The notes: generated from the sequence alone by a model not told the origin. A DNA stretch of 64,000 nucleotides from Streptomyces sp. NRRL F-5122 (GCF_001507435.1 NZ_LMWH01000302.1:124001-188000); one strand, 5' to 3'; shown: positions 36,162-45,993, counted from the stretch's first letter. Translations and numbers: made by a program.

Positions 36162-37784
36162 ATGCACATCAGGCGCATTCCCGGACCGTCCCGCCGTCCC
36201 CACCCCTCCCGCCTCCTGTCGCTCCTGCGCCCGTTCCGCCCGACACGGACGCGCGGTACCCTGCTGGCCGCCACCGCGCTGCTCATCTCGGCCTGTTCGT
36301 CGGGGAGTTCGACGACCACCACGGCGGAGGTGGCGCTGGCCGCGCTGCCACGGTCGACGCCGTCGGTGCTCGCCCCGTACTACGCGCAGAAGCTGATCTG
36401 GCACAGCTGCGGAGCGGCCGGTTTCGAGTGCTCCACGATGAAGGCCCCCCGCGACTACGGCAAACCCGCCTCCGGGGACGTGAAGTTGGCCGTCACCCGC
36501 AAGAAGGCCGCGGGTCAGGGCAAGCCGCTCGGCTCCCTGCTGGTGAACCCGGGCGGGCCGGGCGGGTCGGCGGTCGGCTATCTGCAGCAGTACGCCGGGA
36601 TCGGCTATCCCGCGGAGATCCGGGCCCGCTACGACATGGTCGCCTTCGACCCGCGCGGTGTGGCCCGCAGCGAGCCGATCGAGTGCCTCGACGGGCCCCG
36701 CATGGACGCCTATGCGCAGACAGACATGACCCCCGACGACCAGAAGGAGAAGAACCTGCTGGTCGATGCGTACCAGCGGTTCGCGGAGGGCTGCGGCCGG
36801 CAGTCGGCGGACCTGCTGCGCCATGTGTCCACGGTCGAGGTGGCCCGCGACATGGACATCCTGCGGGCGGTGCTCGGTGACCAGAAGCTGAACTACGTCG
36901 GAGCCTCGTACGGGACGTTCCTCGGGGCGACGTACGCGGGGCTGTTCCCGGAGCGGGTCGGCCGCCTGGTGCTCGACGGCGCGATGGACCCGTCCATCTC
37001 GGCGCTCCGGCTCAACGAGGACCAGACGGCGGGCTTCGAGACGGCGTTCCAGTCCTTCGCCAAGGACTGCGTACGGCAGGCGAACTGCCCGCTGGGCGGA
37101 CCGGGCACCCCGCCCGCGCGGGTGGGCGACAACCTCAAGGCGTTCTTCAAGAAGCTCGACGCGTCCCCCATCCCCACCGGCGACACGAGCGGCCGCAAGC
37201 TCAGCGAGGCCATCGCCACCACCGGAGTGATCGCCGCGATGTACGACCAGGCGGCCTGGCCCCAACTGCGGGTGGCGCTGACCTCGGCGATGAAGAAGAA
37301 CGACGGCGCCGGACTGCTCCTGCTGTCGGACAGCTACTACGAGCGGGGCGCGGACGGCAAGTACGCGAACCTCATGTTCGCGAACGCGGCCGTGAACTGT
37401 CTGGACCTGCCACCGGCGTTCTCGAGCCCGCAGGACGTGGAACGGGCGCTCCCGTCGTTCGAGAAGGCGTCACCGGTGTTCGGGGAAGGGCTGGCCTGGG
37501 CGTCACTGAGCTGCGCGTACTGGCCGGTCAAGGCGACCGGACAGGCACACCGCATCGAGGCCAAGGGGGCCGCGCCGATCCTGGTGGTGGGTACGACTCG
37601 CGACCCGGCGACTCCGTACCCCTGGGCGCAGTCCCTGGCCGCCCAACTCTCCTCCGGCAGGCTGCTCACCTATGAGGGCGACGGCCATACGGCCTACGGC
37701 CGCGGCAGCAAGTGCATCGAGGCGGCGGTCGACACCTATCTCCTGCGGGGCACGCCACCGGAGGACGGAAAGCGCTGCTCATAG
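36162..37784 (+). CDS. Secreted alpha/beta-hydrolase, tripeptidyl aminopeptidase-like
   Basis: 540 aa from the ATG at 36162. A long basic n-region and hydrophobic stretch end in LISAC, a lipobox near residue 45, so it is probably a lipoprotein. The mature part shows the S33 peptidase pattern: oxyanion NPGGPGGS, FDPRGVARSEPIEC, nucleophile elbow GASYGTFLG, acidic residue in TTRDPATPYPWA and histidine in EGDGHTAYG, with the tripeptidyl aminopeptidase C-terminal domain. It releases N-terminal peptides from extracellular substrates in the family. Isolated gene. Confidence 0.9.
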   Translation: MHIRRIPGPSRRPHPSRLLSLLRPFRPTRTRGTLLAATALLISACSSGSSTTTTAEVALAALPRSTPSVLAPYYAQKLIWHSCGAAGFECSTMKAPRDYGKPASGDVKLAVTRKKAAGQGKPLGSLLVNPGGPGGSAVGYLQQYAGIGYPAEIRARYDMVAFDPRGVARSEPIECLDGPRMDAYAQTDMTPDDQKEKNLLVDAYQRFAEGCGRQSADLLRHVSTVEVARDMDILRAVLGDQKLNYVGASYGTFLGATYAGLFPERVGRLVLDGAMDPSISALRLNEDQTAGFETAFQSFAKDCVRQANCPLGGPGTPPARVGDNLKAFFKKLDASPIPTGDTSGRKLSEAIATTGVIAAMYDQAAWPQLRVALTSAMKKNDGAGLLLLSDSYYERGADGKYANLMFANAAVNCLDLPPAFSSPQDVERALPSFEKASPVFGEGLAWASLSCAYWPVKATGQAHRIEAKGAAPILVVGTTRDPATPYPWAQSLAAQLSSGRLLTYEGDGHTAYGRGSKCIEAAVDTYLLRGTPPEDGKRCS

Positions 37785-37891
37785 GTGCTGTGGCACACTG
37801 CTGTGCGGCGCCCGGGAGGCATGGTCGGAGCACCCTGGGAAACTGTGTAGACTTACCGACGTTGCTGATCGCACCATAGTGCGGACAGCGC

Positions 37892-37965
37892 GCCGCTTTA
37901 GCTCAGATGGCCAGAGCAACGCACTCGTAATGCGTAGGTCTCGGGTTCGAATCCCGAAAGCGGCT
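37892..37965 (+). tRNA. tRNA-Thr (anticodon CGU)
   Basis: A complete 74-nt cloverleaf: acceptor GCCGCTT / AAGCGGC, D stem GCTC/GAGC, anticodon stem ACGCA/TGCGT with loop CTCGTAA (anticodon CGT, reading ACG), T stem TCGGG/CCCGA with loop TTCGAAT, discriminator T. CCA is encoded at 37966-37968. Confidence 0.97.
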
Positions 37966-37971
37966 CCACCC

Positions 37972-38008
37972 AAACCCCAGCCCAGAGTGACTCTGAGCTG
38001 GGGTTTTT
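37972..38008 (+). terminator. Intrinsic terminator of the tRNA
   Basis: A 10-bp stem AAACCCCAGC / GCTGGGGTTT, one mismatch, five more pairs and a 3-nt loop, ending in a T5 run. Confidence 0.92.
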
Positions 38009-38245
38009 GCGTTCAGCGGATGCGGCGACGCCGCCGCGCACGGGCGGTGCCGATGTGTATGAACGTAGGCATGTCCACGCCCAGCTAGTTCAGGTCGGGT
38101 GACATGCTCTTGTCGCAGCTCTCCGGTGGCGCCTCACGTCGCTGTGGATCGCCGCGAGTCTGTCGTGGCGGACGAGCGTTTCTGCCCTGTTCCCCGAAGG
38201 CTCCGGCCGAGTCGGCTGCGGATGCCGTTGGCCACGGGGATCCGG

Positions 38246-39043
38246 TCAGTCGCTCTGCCGGTAGTTCATGAACCAGTGGGTGTCGAAATAGCGGGCCATC
38301 GTGAAGCGGTGATGCGGGTCGACGAGAATGCGGCAGACGAACTCCGCGGCCCGGCAGTCGAAGGGGACGTCCTTGCCGTCGAAGGACCGGACCACGACGG
38401 GCCAACGATCGGGGTCGTCGCCGTCGGCCCGCCAGCAGTACAGGTCCTCGTGCTCAGTGCCGGCCCAGATGAGCAGGCCGTCCTCCCTGAGACCCGGCCA
38501 CGGCTCCTGGTTCAGGTCCAGATATCCGTCGAAGGCGCCCTCGCCGAACGTTTCGACCATGCGCTTGTAGTCGCTCGGCAGCGCAGTGCCCAGGCGTGAC
38601 TCCACCTCCGTCCAGTCCATGTCCGGCCGCCGGGCGGGCTGTGTCCAGCCGGTGATCCCTTTGAGCCGCTCCATCCAGTCGACGTCCTCGTCCGGAGCGA
38701 CCGCCAGGGGTTCCGGCACCTCCCGGTGAGCGACCACCAGCACCGGGCGCTCGACTCCCCCGGTGTCCCGCGCCGTACCCGTGCCGACCCACTGGTCCCC
38801 GTACGCCCACGCCCGGATCTTGACGGCCCGGCCCTCGAAGGGGGCGAGGAGAGCCGCGCCCTTGGACTCGTCGACCGTCGGGTCGGTGAAACCGTCGAGG
38901 ACGAGGGTGCGCGGGGCGCCGTACCTGCCGTCGAGCAGGTCGGTCAGAGCCTGCGGGTCCAGGTCGTCCGGCAGGTACATATGGCCGTCGCCCGGGCCGA
39001 GCCGGGCCAGCAGGTCGTTGACGGTCGTTTGGGTGAGCTCCAC
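38246..39043 (-). CDS. SMI1/KNR4 (SUKH) family protein
   Basis: 265 aa if it starts at the GTG at 39043 (VELTQTTVNDLL); no start has a good ribosome binding site, so this is uncertain. Residues about 1-125 form a variable domain. Residues about 130-265 resemble SUKH/SMI1: WMERLKGITGW, DWTEVESRLGTALPSDYKRM, FGEGAFDGYLDL, and LLIWAGTEHEDLYCWRADG. SUKH proteins often act as immunity proteins for contact-dependent toxins, but there is no toxin gene next to it here. Function open. Confidence 0.75.
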   Translation of the reverse strand: MELTQTTVNDLLARLGPGDGHMYLPDDLDPQALTDLLDGRYGAPRTLVLDGFTDPTVDESKGAALLAPFEGRAVKIRAWAYGDQWVGTGTARDTGGVERPVLVVAHREVPEPLAVAPDEDVDWMERLKGITGWTQPARRPDMDWTEVESRLGTALPSDYKRMVETFGEGAFDGYLDLNQEPWPGLREDGLLIWAGTEHEDLYCWRADGDDPDRWPVVVRSFDGKDVPFDCRAAEFVCRILVDPHHRFTMARYFDTHWFMNYRQSD

Positions 39044-39287
39044 AGCGAACAGTGAAGCGCACCGCACTGACAACCCCCGCGCAGGCCTACGCGCCTGATG
39101 CGCTGCGGCAGCGAGTACGCGCATACGCCGAGGACTTCGGGAGGACCCCGATGGGAGGGCCGAGCCCGCGGGTGGATCGTGCCGGGGCCACTGGTTGTTG
39201 CGTTCGTGGACCATCCAAATCCACGGCTCCGTCGCCCGGTCGGATCACTCTGTGCCCCGTCAATGAACCTGTTCGATCGGGGACATC

Positions 39288-41537
39288 TTGTTCAGCCTTC
39301 ATGATGAGTGCCGTCACGCCCATGTGGGGCGTCGTGACTTTCTCGGACTCGCGGCGGGTGCCACGCTGACTGCGGCCGGGATCGGCTCCCTCTTGGGTGC
39401 CGCACCGGCGGCGGCCGCACCGGCACATGCCTCTCCTGCGAACGATCCGGACTCGCCCCTGCGTTTCGCGCTGGTGACGGACACACACGTGAATGTGGGT
39501 TCGCCCCAGACCACGCAGTGGCTGACCCAGGTATGGGCCTCGATCGCCGCCCGTACCCCGGATCTCGTGCTGCACTGCGGGGACATCACCGACACCGGGC
39601 GGCCCGACGAGTTCGACCGCTACGCCGAGATCCTCCCGCCCGAGCTGCACGGCAAGATGCACTACTCACCCGGGAACCACGACGTGCGCTGGGATCCGTC
39701 CGCCAAGGAGGAGTACCACTCGCACTTCGGCCCGGCCCCGTACTCCTTCGACGCGGGCGGGGTCCACTTCATCGGCTTCGACCCCACCCAGGTCCTCCAG
39801 GAACCCGGGCACTACGGTCCGGGTGGGCTGAACTGGCTGGAGGACGATCTGCGGCGGATGCGGCCGGGTACGCCCGCGGTGCTCTTCCAGCACTTCCCGC
39901 TGGGCAACACCTTCTACTACGCCGACGACCAGACCGCCGTGCTGGACGTGCTCGCCGACCACAACGTCCGTGGCATCTTCGCGGGCCATATCCACAGGGA
40001 AGTGGTCACCGGGTTCAACGGCCTCACCCAGGTCGGGCTCAACGCGGTGAAGAACGGCGCTCTGTACTACTGGGTCGAGCGGCAGCGGTCCGCCGACGGT
40101 ACGCCGGTGCTCCGGGTGAGCCGGATCAACGTCGCCGCCGACGGGACGGAGACCGAAGTACCCGTGACGGCCTTGCCGCTCGCCGGTGAAGGTCCCGGCC
40201 GCGCGCAGCGCCCGCAGCAGGTCGCCCTCGGCAAGGTCGCCGCCGGGCGTCTGCCGGTCACGGTCAAGGTTCAGTCGGCGGCCCGGCCCGCCCGAGTGGC
40301 GGTCGACCTCTATCCGCAGAGTGTCTTCGGCGGGACGTCCACGCCGGTGTGGCAGAACCTCTCTGCCGGGGAGGGACACGAGTGGAACGGCTCGATCGAC
40401 GTCTCTTCGCTCGCACCGGGCAGCCAGCGCCTGCGCCTCCAGGTCACCGGCGCGGACGGAACCTGGTGGGAGGACACCGCGCGGTTCGAGATGGACCGCA
40501 CCGCCGCCGACCCCCGAGCACGGTGGCGGTACCGGCTGCCCGGCGCGGTTCAGGGTGGCATCGCCGTGATCGGTTCCGGCTCCCGGCGTGCGGTGGTGGC
40601 CGGGTCCTCCGGCGGCACGGTGGTCGCACTGCGCCCCGACGGGCACGGGTCTCCCTCCCGTCTGTGGTCCGCGCAGGTGGGCCCGGTGTACCGGAGGCCC
40701 GCGGTCGACGCCGCGGCCCGCACCCTCTTCGTTCCGTCGTCGGACCACCGGCTCTATGCGCTGCGGGCGGCCGACGGCCACGAGAAGTGGCGCTTCGAGG
40801 CGGGAGCACCGGTGCTCAGTGCGCCTCTGGTCGCTGAAGTCGACGGCGAGGAAAGGGTGTTTTTCTCCGCGGGGCGGTCACTGTTCGCGGTGGACGCGCG
40901 GAGCGGACATCGCCTCTGGTCGGTGCCGGACCGAGGATTCTCGTCGGGCCGGGCCGCCTCCGACGGCCTGCGGGTCTACACGGCCGCGGACGACGGCTAC
41001 GCGCGTGCCCACGACGCCACGACGGGAGAGGAACTGTGGGCCTTCGCCATGGCGACGGGCACCGAGAACCACGTGGCTCTCTACAGCGGTTGGGACAACG
41101 TTGTTGCGGTCGACGGCGGTGTTGTGGTCGTCGGGTCGGTCGCCGGTTCCTGGGGGCTGAGTGCGGCCACGGGCGCGGTGCTCTGGAAGCTTGCCGGTAG
41201 CGCGATGTACGCGCCGGCCGTGCTCCTCGGCGACGGATCGGCGCTGCTGACCACGGAGTGGGGCGTGATGTCCCGGATCGACCTGGCGACGGGTGCCGAG
41301 CGCTGGCGGACCGACCTGGCCGTACGCGTCTTCAACGCCGGCGTGGTGGTCAACGGTGCCACGGCGTGGGCCCAGTCGGTCGACGGTCGGCTGCTCGGAG
41401 TCGACCTGACCGACGGGACACCGCGGGGACGCCTCCAGCACAGCCTGGCGTACTCCTTCAGCACACCGGCGATCGTCGGCGAGATCCTGGTCGTCGGCGA
41501 CCAGAACGGCATCGTGGCAGGCATCGACCTGCCGTAG
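39288..41537 (+). CDS. Tat-exported metallophosphoesterase with PQQ-type propeller
   Basis: 749 aa. The start is a TTG at 39288 with GGGGA five bases upstream; a GTG at 39324 would place the Tat motif at once after the start. Signal GRRDFLGLAAGATLTAAG is twin-arginine. Calcineurin-like motifs follow in order: VTDTHV, CGDITD, GNHD, GHIHR. Residues about 410-749 contain repeated SSDHRLYALRAADGHEKW-type blades, a PQQ/YVTN-like beta-propeller. It probably hydrolyses a phosphoester outside the cell, with the propeller for binding. Divergent from the SUKH gene. Confidence 0.85.
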   Translation: MFSLHDECRHAHVGRRDFLGLAAGATLTAAGIGSLLGAAPAAAAPAHASPANDPDSPLRFALVTDTHVNVGSPQTTQWLTQVWASIAARTPDLVLHCGDITDTGRPDEFDRYAEILPPELHGKMHYSPGNHDVRWDPSAKEEYHSHFGPAPYSFDAGGVHFIGFDPTQVLQEPGHYGPGGLNWLEDDLRRMRPGTPAVLFQHFPLGNTFYYADDQTAVLDVLADHNVRGIFAGHIHREVVTGFNGLTQVGLNAVKNGALYYWVERQRSADGTPVLRVSRINVAADGTETEVPVTALPLAGEGPGRAQRPQQVALGKVAAGRLPVTVKVQSAARPARVAVDLYPQSVFGGTSTPVWQNLSAGEGHEWNGSIDVSSLAPGSQRLRLQVTGADGTWWEDTARFEMDRTAADPRARWRYRLPGAVQGGIAVIGSGSRRAVVAGSSGGTVVALRPDGHGSPSRLWSAQVGPVYRRPAVDAAARTLFVPSSDHRLYALRAADGHEKWRFEAGAPVLSAPLVAEVDGEERVFFSAGRSLFAVDARSGHRLWSVPDRGFSSGRAASDGLRVYTAADDGYARAHDATTGEELWAFAMATGTENHVALYSGWDNVVAVDGGVVVVGSVAGSWGLSAATGAVLWKLAGSAMYAPAVLLGDGSALLTTEWGVMSRIDLATGAERWRTDLAVRVFNAGVVVNGATAWAQSVDGRLLGVDLTDGTPRGRLQHSLAYSFSTPAIVGEILVVGDQNGIVAGIDLP

Positions 41538-41551
41538 TGCTCCGCGGACGC

Positions 41552-41572
41552 CGGGCGAGCCGGTCTCGCCCG
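41552..41572 (+). terminator. Terminator after the phosphoesterase
   Basis: Perfect 8-bp stem CGGGCGAG / CTCGCCCG, 5-nt loop, 15 bp after the stop. Confidence 0.65.
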
Positions 41573-41646
41573 ACCGGGGACGAGGCCGGGCCACGGTGAA
41601 GACGCACATCAACCGGATCTCCGCGCGGAACGCAGGGACCGACCGA

Positions 41647-41670
41647 CCGGGCCCGGGGGCGTGGGCCCGG
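41647..41670 (-). terminator. Terminator for the lipase-like gene
   Basis: Perfect 8-bp stem CCGGGCCC / GGGCCCGG, 8-nt loop, about 60 bp beyond the minus-strand stop at 41730. Confidence 0.5.
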
Positions 41671-41729
41671 CCCGCCGGAGCAAGCCGACCGTCGGCCGAC
41701 CACCGGCCGGCGGTCGGGTGCGCCGAGCG

Positions 41730-42991
41730 TCAGCCGCCGGCCGGACAGTCCGAGCGCGGCTGCGCCAGATGGGCGAGCAGTCGGTCGAGCAGGTGCCGGT
41801 CTCCCGGTAGCGAGAAGTGGTCAACGCCCGGGTTGTCGGTGAGGCCGAAGCGATGGCAGGCCATGGCCCGCCAGGCCAGGACCGCTTCGTTGGTGATGTC
41901 CTCCTGGTTGCCGTCGCCGTCCCGGTACAGGAATCGGCCGGACTGCGCGATCTGCCCGGCGGACAGGTTCGGCAGGCGTGCGCCCACCACCGTGGGGAGC
42001 CCTGATCCCCGCTCCGCGTACACATCCACGTCGGGGAAGGACCGCGCGTCGGCGAAGTGGACAAAACCGATGTAGTGGTCGGTGATCTCCCTGGCCGTCG
42101 GCATCCCCGCGTCGGCGAACAGTTCCGGGTAGTCGCGCGGTGTGTAGCTGCGGCCGGTCGAGGTGTCCTGGACGACGACCTCACGGTTCTTGAAGATCCT
42201 GGGGTCGGACGCACTCATGTAGCTCGACGGCGCGCTCCGGTACAGACGCGCGCTGCTCTCGGCGTTCTCCTTGGTCGTCGGATAACCGAAGTCCTGGATG
42301 TCGAGGCCGGTGAACAGGACCGGGTACAGCAGGCCCTGTCCGGGGAAGTTGCCCGCGATCGGAGTGAACCCCTGGATGTACGTGTCCCGCCAGGCGCGCG
42401 GCATATGGGTGAGCAGGTACTGCGCGTAGAGCGGGCCGTTCGAGTGGCCGACCAGGTGGACCGGCCGGTTGCCGTTGTCCTGGTAGGTCTTCTCGATGAG
42501 TTCCCGGGTCCGCTCGAGGAAGCCGCCCATGTCCGGGGTGAGCCGGGAGTCGTAGCCGGCGACGCGGATGTCGGTGTTCCGGCGGTAGCCGTGGGCCTCC
42601 AGTGCCCGGTAGAGCGGCTCGTAGAAGGATGCGCTGTCCGTCCTGCCGTAGGCGAGGAGCCGTACGTCGACCCCGGGCGCGTTCGAGAAGCGTGAGGCCA
42701 TCGGTTTCGAGGGGTTCGCGTCGCACCGCAGTGTCAGCAGCCTGTCCTGGCAGAGCTGGCTGAATGTCCGGCTCGGGTGATCGTTGCGGTACCAGTCCTC
42801 GAAGCTGCCGACCGCGGGCATCCCGGCGCCGCCGTCTGGTGATCGACGACGACCTGGAGCTTGGTCAGATGGAACGCGGGAAACAGCACGACAGGTGTCC
42901 TGCCCGGCGGGGACGCACCGGCCGTGCCGGGAAACAGGGTCAGTACGACCAGCGCGGCGAGCACGATGCGAAGCCAGGACGCCTCACGCAT
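41730..42991 (-). pseudogene. Secreted LCAT-family lipase/acyltransferase, broken by one frameshift
   Basis: Two overlapping minus-strand frames make one protein. Frame 1 starts at 42991 with a signal peptide (MREASWLRIVLAALVVLTLF, cleaved near AGASP), then PVVLFPAFHLTKLQVVVDHQ and APGCPRS, the normal LCAT N-terminus. Frame 2 goes on with GSFEDWYRND to 41730 and carries nucleophile elbow VGHSNGPLYAQ, an aspartate and the final histidine (DNPGVDHFSLPG). Joining needs a -1 shift near 42808, as if one G were lost from TCGGGCAGC. It is either a true frameshift mutation or an assembly error; the rest looks intact and under coding constraint. The intact product would act on lipids outside the cell. 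Confidence 0.8.
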
Positions 42992-43232
42992 CCGACACCG
43001 TCCCATCGTGGTTGCGGTCGCCGCTCCTCGCGGAGGCACTGCGGCACACGCGGACAGGGATCCCCTCCGTGTGGCGACCGGTGGGAGAGCAGGCCCGACC
43101 CATCCGGACGTACGGGCGGTCACCCACCGTGGCCGGCCGTCACGCCAGTGTGACCTCCGCCCCGGCCGATCGCCATCCGGGCCCGTGGGCCCCGGGCGGT
43201 GACACCGGTGCTTGTCCGCACCTGCCCCGGCG

Positions 43233-44063
43233 CTACCGGGACGCCATGCGCTGGCGCACGGCCTCGTAGGTGAAGAGGGCGGCCGACACCGCCACGTTGA
43301 GCGAGTCCACCTGACCGAACATCGGGATCTTCGCCTTGGTGTGGCGGCCCGCCAGCCACTGGTCCGACAGGCCGTACTTCTCGCTGCCGACGAGGATCGC
43401 CGTGGGCCCGGTCATGTCGACGTCCGCCATCATGAGGTCCGTGTCGGGGGTCGTGGCGACGACGTTCACCGAGTGCTCTGCGAGCCAGCGCACGACGTCC
43501 ACCGACTCGGCCGAGGCGATCGGGACGGCGAAGACGGTGCCCTTGCTGGCCCGGATCACGTTGGGATTGCCCCAGTCCGTCACGGGATTGGCCGAGATGA
43601 CGGCGGTCACGCCCGCCGCGTCCGCGGTGCGCAGCATCGAGCCGAGATTGCCCGGCTTCTCGACGCTCTCGCAGATGAGGAAGAGGGCCCGGTCGTCGAC
43701 CTCGATACGGGACAGATCGGTCTCGATGTCCGGTACGACGGCGAGCCAGCCGTCCGGACCCTCCCGGTAGGCGGCCTTGTCGAAGGCCTGCCGGCTGAGG
43801 CTGAACAGGGCTGATCCGCGCTCGGCGGCCCGGGCCACGACGTCGCGCGGGTCGGACCCGCCGGTCAGTGCGGGGCAGTAGTACAGCTCACGGGGACGGA
43901 CGCCGGCCCGCAGGGCGAGATCCAGTTCCTCATAACCCTCCACGAGGGTCACTCCGGAATTCTGCCTGTTCCGCCGGCGGCGGAGGGCGGCGAGTTCCTT
44001 TACATGAGGGTTGCTCGGGCTGGAGATTTCCTTGGGCGAACCAACCCTCGGGATGGACGGCAT
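43233..44063 (-). CDS. TrmH/SpoU-family RNA 2'-O-methyltransferase
   Basis: 276 aa from the ATG at 44063. N-terminal substrate-binding domain (SSPSNPHVKELAALRRRRNR ... LVEGYEELDLAL), then a SPOUT domain with motif 1 EKPGNLGSMLRTADAAG, motif 2 LVGSEKYGLS and motif 3 IPMFGQVDSLNVAVSAALF, which form the SAM-binding trefoil knot. It methylates ribose in rRNA or tRNA; relatives include thiostrepton-resistance methyltransferases. No antibiotic cluster is next to it, so a housekeeping role is more likely. No clear ribosome binding site at the start. Confidence 0.9.
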   Translation of the reverse strand: MPSIPRVGSPKEISSPSNPHVKELAALRRRRNRQNSGVTLVEGYEELDLALRAGVRPRELYYCPALTGGSDPRDVVARAAERGSALFSLSRQAFDKAAYREGPDGWLAVVPDIETDLSRIEVDDRALFLICESVEKPGNLGSMLRTADAAGVTAVISANPVTDWGNPNVIRASKGTVFAVPIASAESVDVVRWLAEHSVNVVATTPDTDLMMADVDMTGPTAILVGSEKYGLSDQWLAGRHTKAKIPMFGQVDSLNVAVSAALFTYEAVRQRMASR

Positions 44064-44686
44064 CGGCGGTGGGAATCACGGCGCCTTTCCGGCCCCGATC
44101 CTCCGCCCCCTTTCTCGTGTTTCCTGTGTGCTGCGCGCGGTCGTGGCCAGGGTACCGGACCCGTCGGAGGCCTGCTCCGCGCCCGTCAACCGGCCTTCCG
44201 GCCCGGCCGCTTGCGCCGGGCGCGGCCGCAAGGCGGTCCGGCCCGGGGCGAATTCCGCGGGCCGGGCTCGCGTACCGGGGCGAGTTGCATTCGCCGGGGA
44301 ATTCATCGATTCCCGTTCCGGACGGCGGACGGGAAGAGGGGTGGAATGCGGGGCCTGTGGAGACGGTGGCGGGACGGGAATGCGGACCGCTGCGGCCGCG
44401 CGCCGGCCCCCGTCTCGGACGCTTCGGACCGCCACCTGCCGGCACCCTGCACAGGCGCCTCGGTCCGCCCTCCGCACTGGAACCGCCGGTAGGCCGGGGT
44501 GGGCTGACGGGGGCGCAGCGGTGCGCGCGGCGAAAGACGGGCGTGTTCCGTGGTGACAGGGATGGCGCGAACCCGTACTCGTACCTGAAAATCATCCAGG
44601 GCGAGGAGAACCGGCGTCTTTGAGACGTCCTCTTGGTTAACGGTTAGCATCGCGCCACAGTCGTCGGCCGGGATGGGGAGGGTGTC
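44064..44686. other. Divergent gap without recognisable gene
   Basis: This stretch of 623 bp lies between the RNA methyltransferase and glycosyltransferase starts. Several long frames exist, but they mirror each other and have no ribosome binding sites or families. The right end (about 44625-44650) has a repeated GGTTAACGGTTA and a TAGCAT that may be part of the glycosyltransferase promoter. Confidence 0.45.
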
Positions 44687-45598
44687 GTGTCGCAGGCGGA
44701 GCGGGAGCCGGGACCTCGTGTCGCGGTCGCCGTCGTGACCATGGGCAACAGGCCCACCGAGGTCGACGCCCTCCTCACGTCCGTGGCCAAGCAGGACCTC
44801 GCCCCCTCCCGCATCGTTGTCGTCGGCAACGGCTGTCCTCTTCCCGAGTTCGCCGATCGCCTCGGCCTGCCCGGTGAGGTCACCTGTGTGGAGGTGGACG
44901 AGAATCTCGGCTGCCCGGGCGGCCGCAACGTGGCCCTCGCCCGGCTGCGGGAGTTCGGGGACGTCGACGTCGTGGTGGAACTCGACGACGACGGGCTGCT
45001 CGTCGACGCCGACGTGCTGCGCCGTGTACGGGATCTGTACGCCGCCGAGCCGAGGCTCGGCATCGTCGGGTTCCGCATCGCCGACGAGCACGGTGAGACC
45101 CAGCGACGGCACGTGCCGCGGGTGGGGGCCGCCGACCCGCTGCGCGGCGGCCCGGTGACCGGCTTCCTCGGCGGTGGCCACGCCCTGTCGATGGCGATGC
45201 TCGCGGAGACCGGCGACTGGCCCGCGGAGTTCTTCTTCGCACACGAGGAGACGGACCTCGCATGGCGGGCCGTCGACGGCGGCTGGACGGTGTTGTACGC
45301 GCCCGAACTGCTGCTCCAGCACCCGAAGACCTCGCCCGCGCGGCATGCCATCTACTACCGGGTGACGGCACGCAACCGAGTCTGGCTCGTGCGCCGGCGG
45401 TTGCCCCTCCCGCTCGTCCCCGTCCACCTCGGTGTGTGGATCGCGGTGACCCTGCTGAGGACGCGGTCCGTCGCCGGGCTGAAGGCGTGGTTCGGCGGAT
45501 TCGTGGAGGGTGTGCGGGCTTCGGCGGGGGAGCGGCGCCCCATGCGGTGGCGCACGGTGTGGCGGCTCACCAGGCTCGGCCGGCCGCCGGTGATCTAG
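44687..45598 (+). CDS. Family 2 glycosyltransferase
   Basis: 303 aa from a GTG at 44687. GT-A fold: VAVAVVTMGNRPTEVDALL (nucleotide-binding strand), ENLGCPGGRNVALARL, the metal-binding ELDDDGLL, and later ETGDWPAEFFFAHEETDLAWRA with the ED-type catalytic base region. No strong membrane helices except a weak C-terminal hydrophobic stretch (LVPVHLGVWIAVTLL) that may touch the membrane. It transfers a sugar from a nucleotide donor to a wall or envelope acceptor; both are unknown. Single gene with hairpin downstream. Confidence 0.87.
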   Translation: MSQAEREPGPRVAVAVVTMGNRPTEVDALLTSVAKQDLAPSRIVVVGNGCPLPEFADRLGLPGEVTCVEVDENLGCPGGRNVALARLREFGDVDVVVELDDDGLLVDADVLRRVRDLYAAEPRLGIVGFRIADEHGETQRRHVPRVGAADPLRGGPVTGFLGGGHALSMAMLAETGDWPAEFFFAHEETDLAWRAVDGGWTVLYAPELLLQHPKTSPARHAIYYRVTARNRVWLVRRRLPLPLVPVHLGVWIAVTLLRTRSVAGLKAWFGGFVEGVRASAGERRPMRWRTVWRLTRLGRPPVI

Positions 45599-45707
45599 GG
45601 CCCGTCGTCGGGATCATGCCGGCGTCGACCGTAAGGCGCGGTCTCTCCCGGCCGATCTGATCCCCACGGCAGACCCTGGCCGGCGAGCGGGCGCGGGACG
45701 CCGAAGA

Positions 45708-45735
45708 GCCCGGTCGTCACCTCCGCCGACCGGGC
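45708..45735 (+). terminator. Terminator after the glycosyltransferase
   Basis: Perfect 9-bp stem GCCCGGTCG / CGACCGGGC with 10-nt loop, about 110 bp after the stop. The rest of the 45599-46072 gap holds the promoter of the large regulator and a possible 26-codon ORF. Confidence 0.55.
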
Positions 45736-45912
45736 CCCTGCGTGGTCCCGGATCCGGCCACGGCGGCGACACTCCCCCGAGCTACGCGTCAACGCGCGCA
45801 CCGTCGGGCCAGATCCGTTGAAGGGATCACATCAGGCCACGCCAACGGATCGCTAACATGTGCCCAACGGCTGCTGAGGGGCCGTGAGCCGGACGGTTTC
45901 CGCAGGAGACGC

Positions 45913-45993
45913 GTGCCGGACGGCTGGAACCCGTCGTATGCGGATGTGAAGTCCGTGAAGTCGACGACGGGCCGCGGCCGTCTGGCCGCGTGA
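45913..45993 (+). CDS. Possible 26-aa small protein or leader peptide
   Basis: GTG at 45913 with AGGAG four bases upstream, ending at a TGA 79 bp before the AfsR-type regulator. The product starts with PDGWNPSYADVKSVKS and has a basic Gly/Arg end. There is no family match that I know. It could be a leader peptide for the regulator or chance. Kept at low confidence because the ribosome binding site is good but the ORF is very short. Confidence 0.25.
   Translation: MPDGWNPSYADVKSVKSTTGRGRLAA

Noticed and set aside
43930..44595. 221-codon minus-strand ORF in the gap before the glycosyltransferase
   Set aside because: It has mirror frames on both strands from high GC, no ribosome binding site and no recognisable domain.
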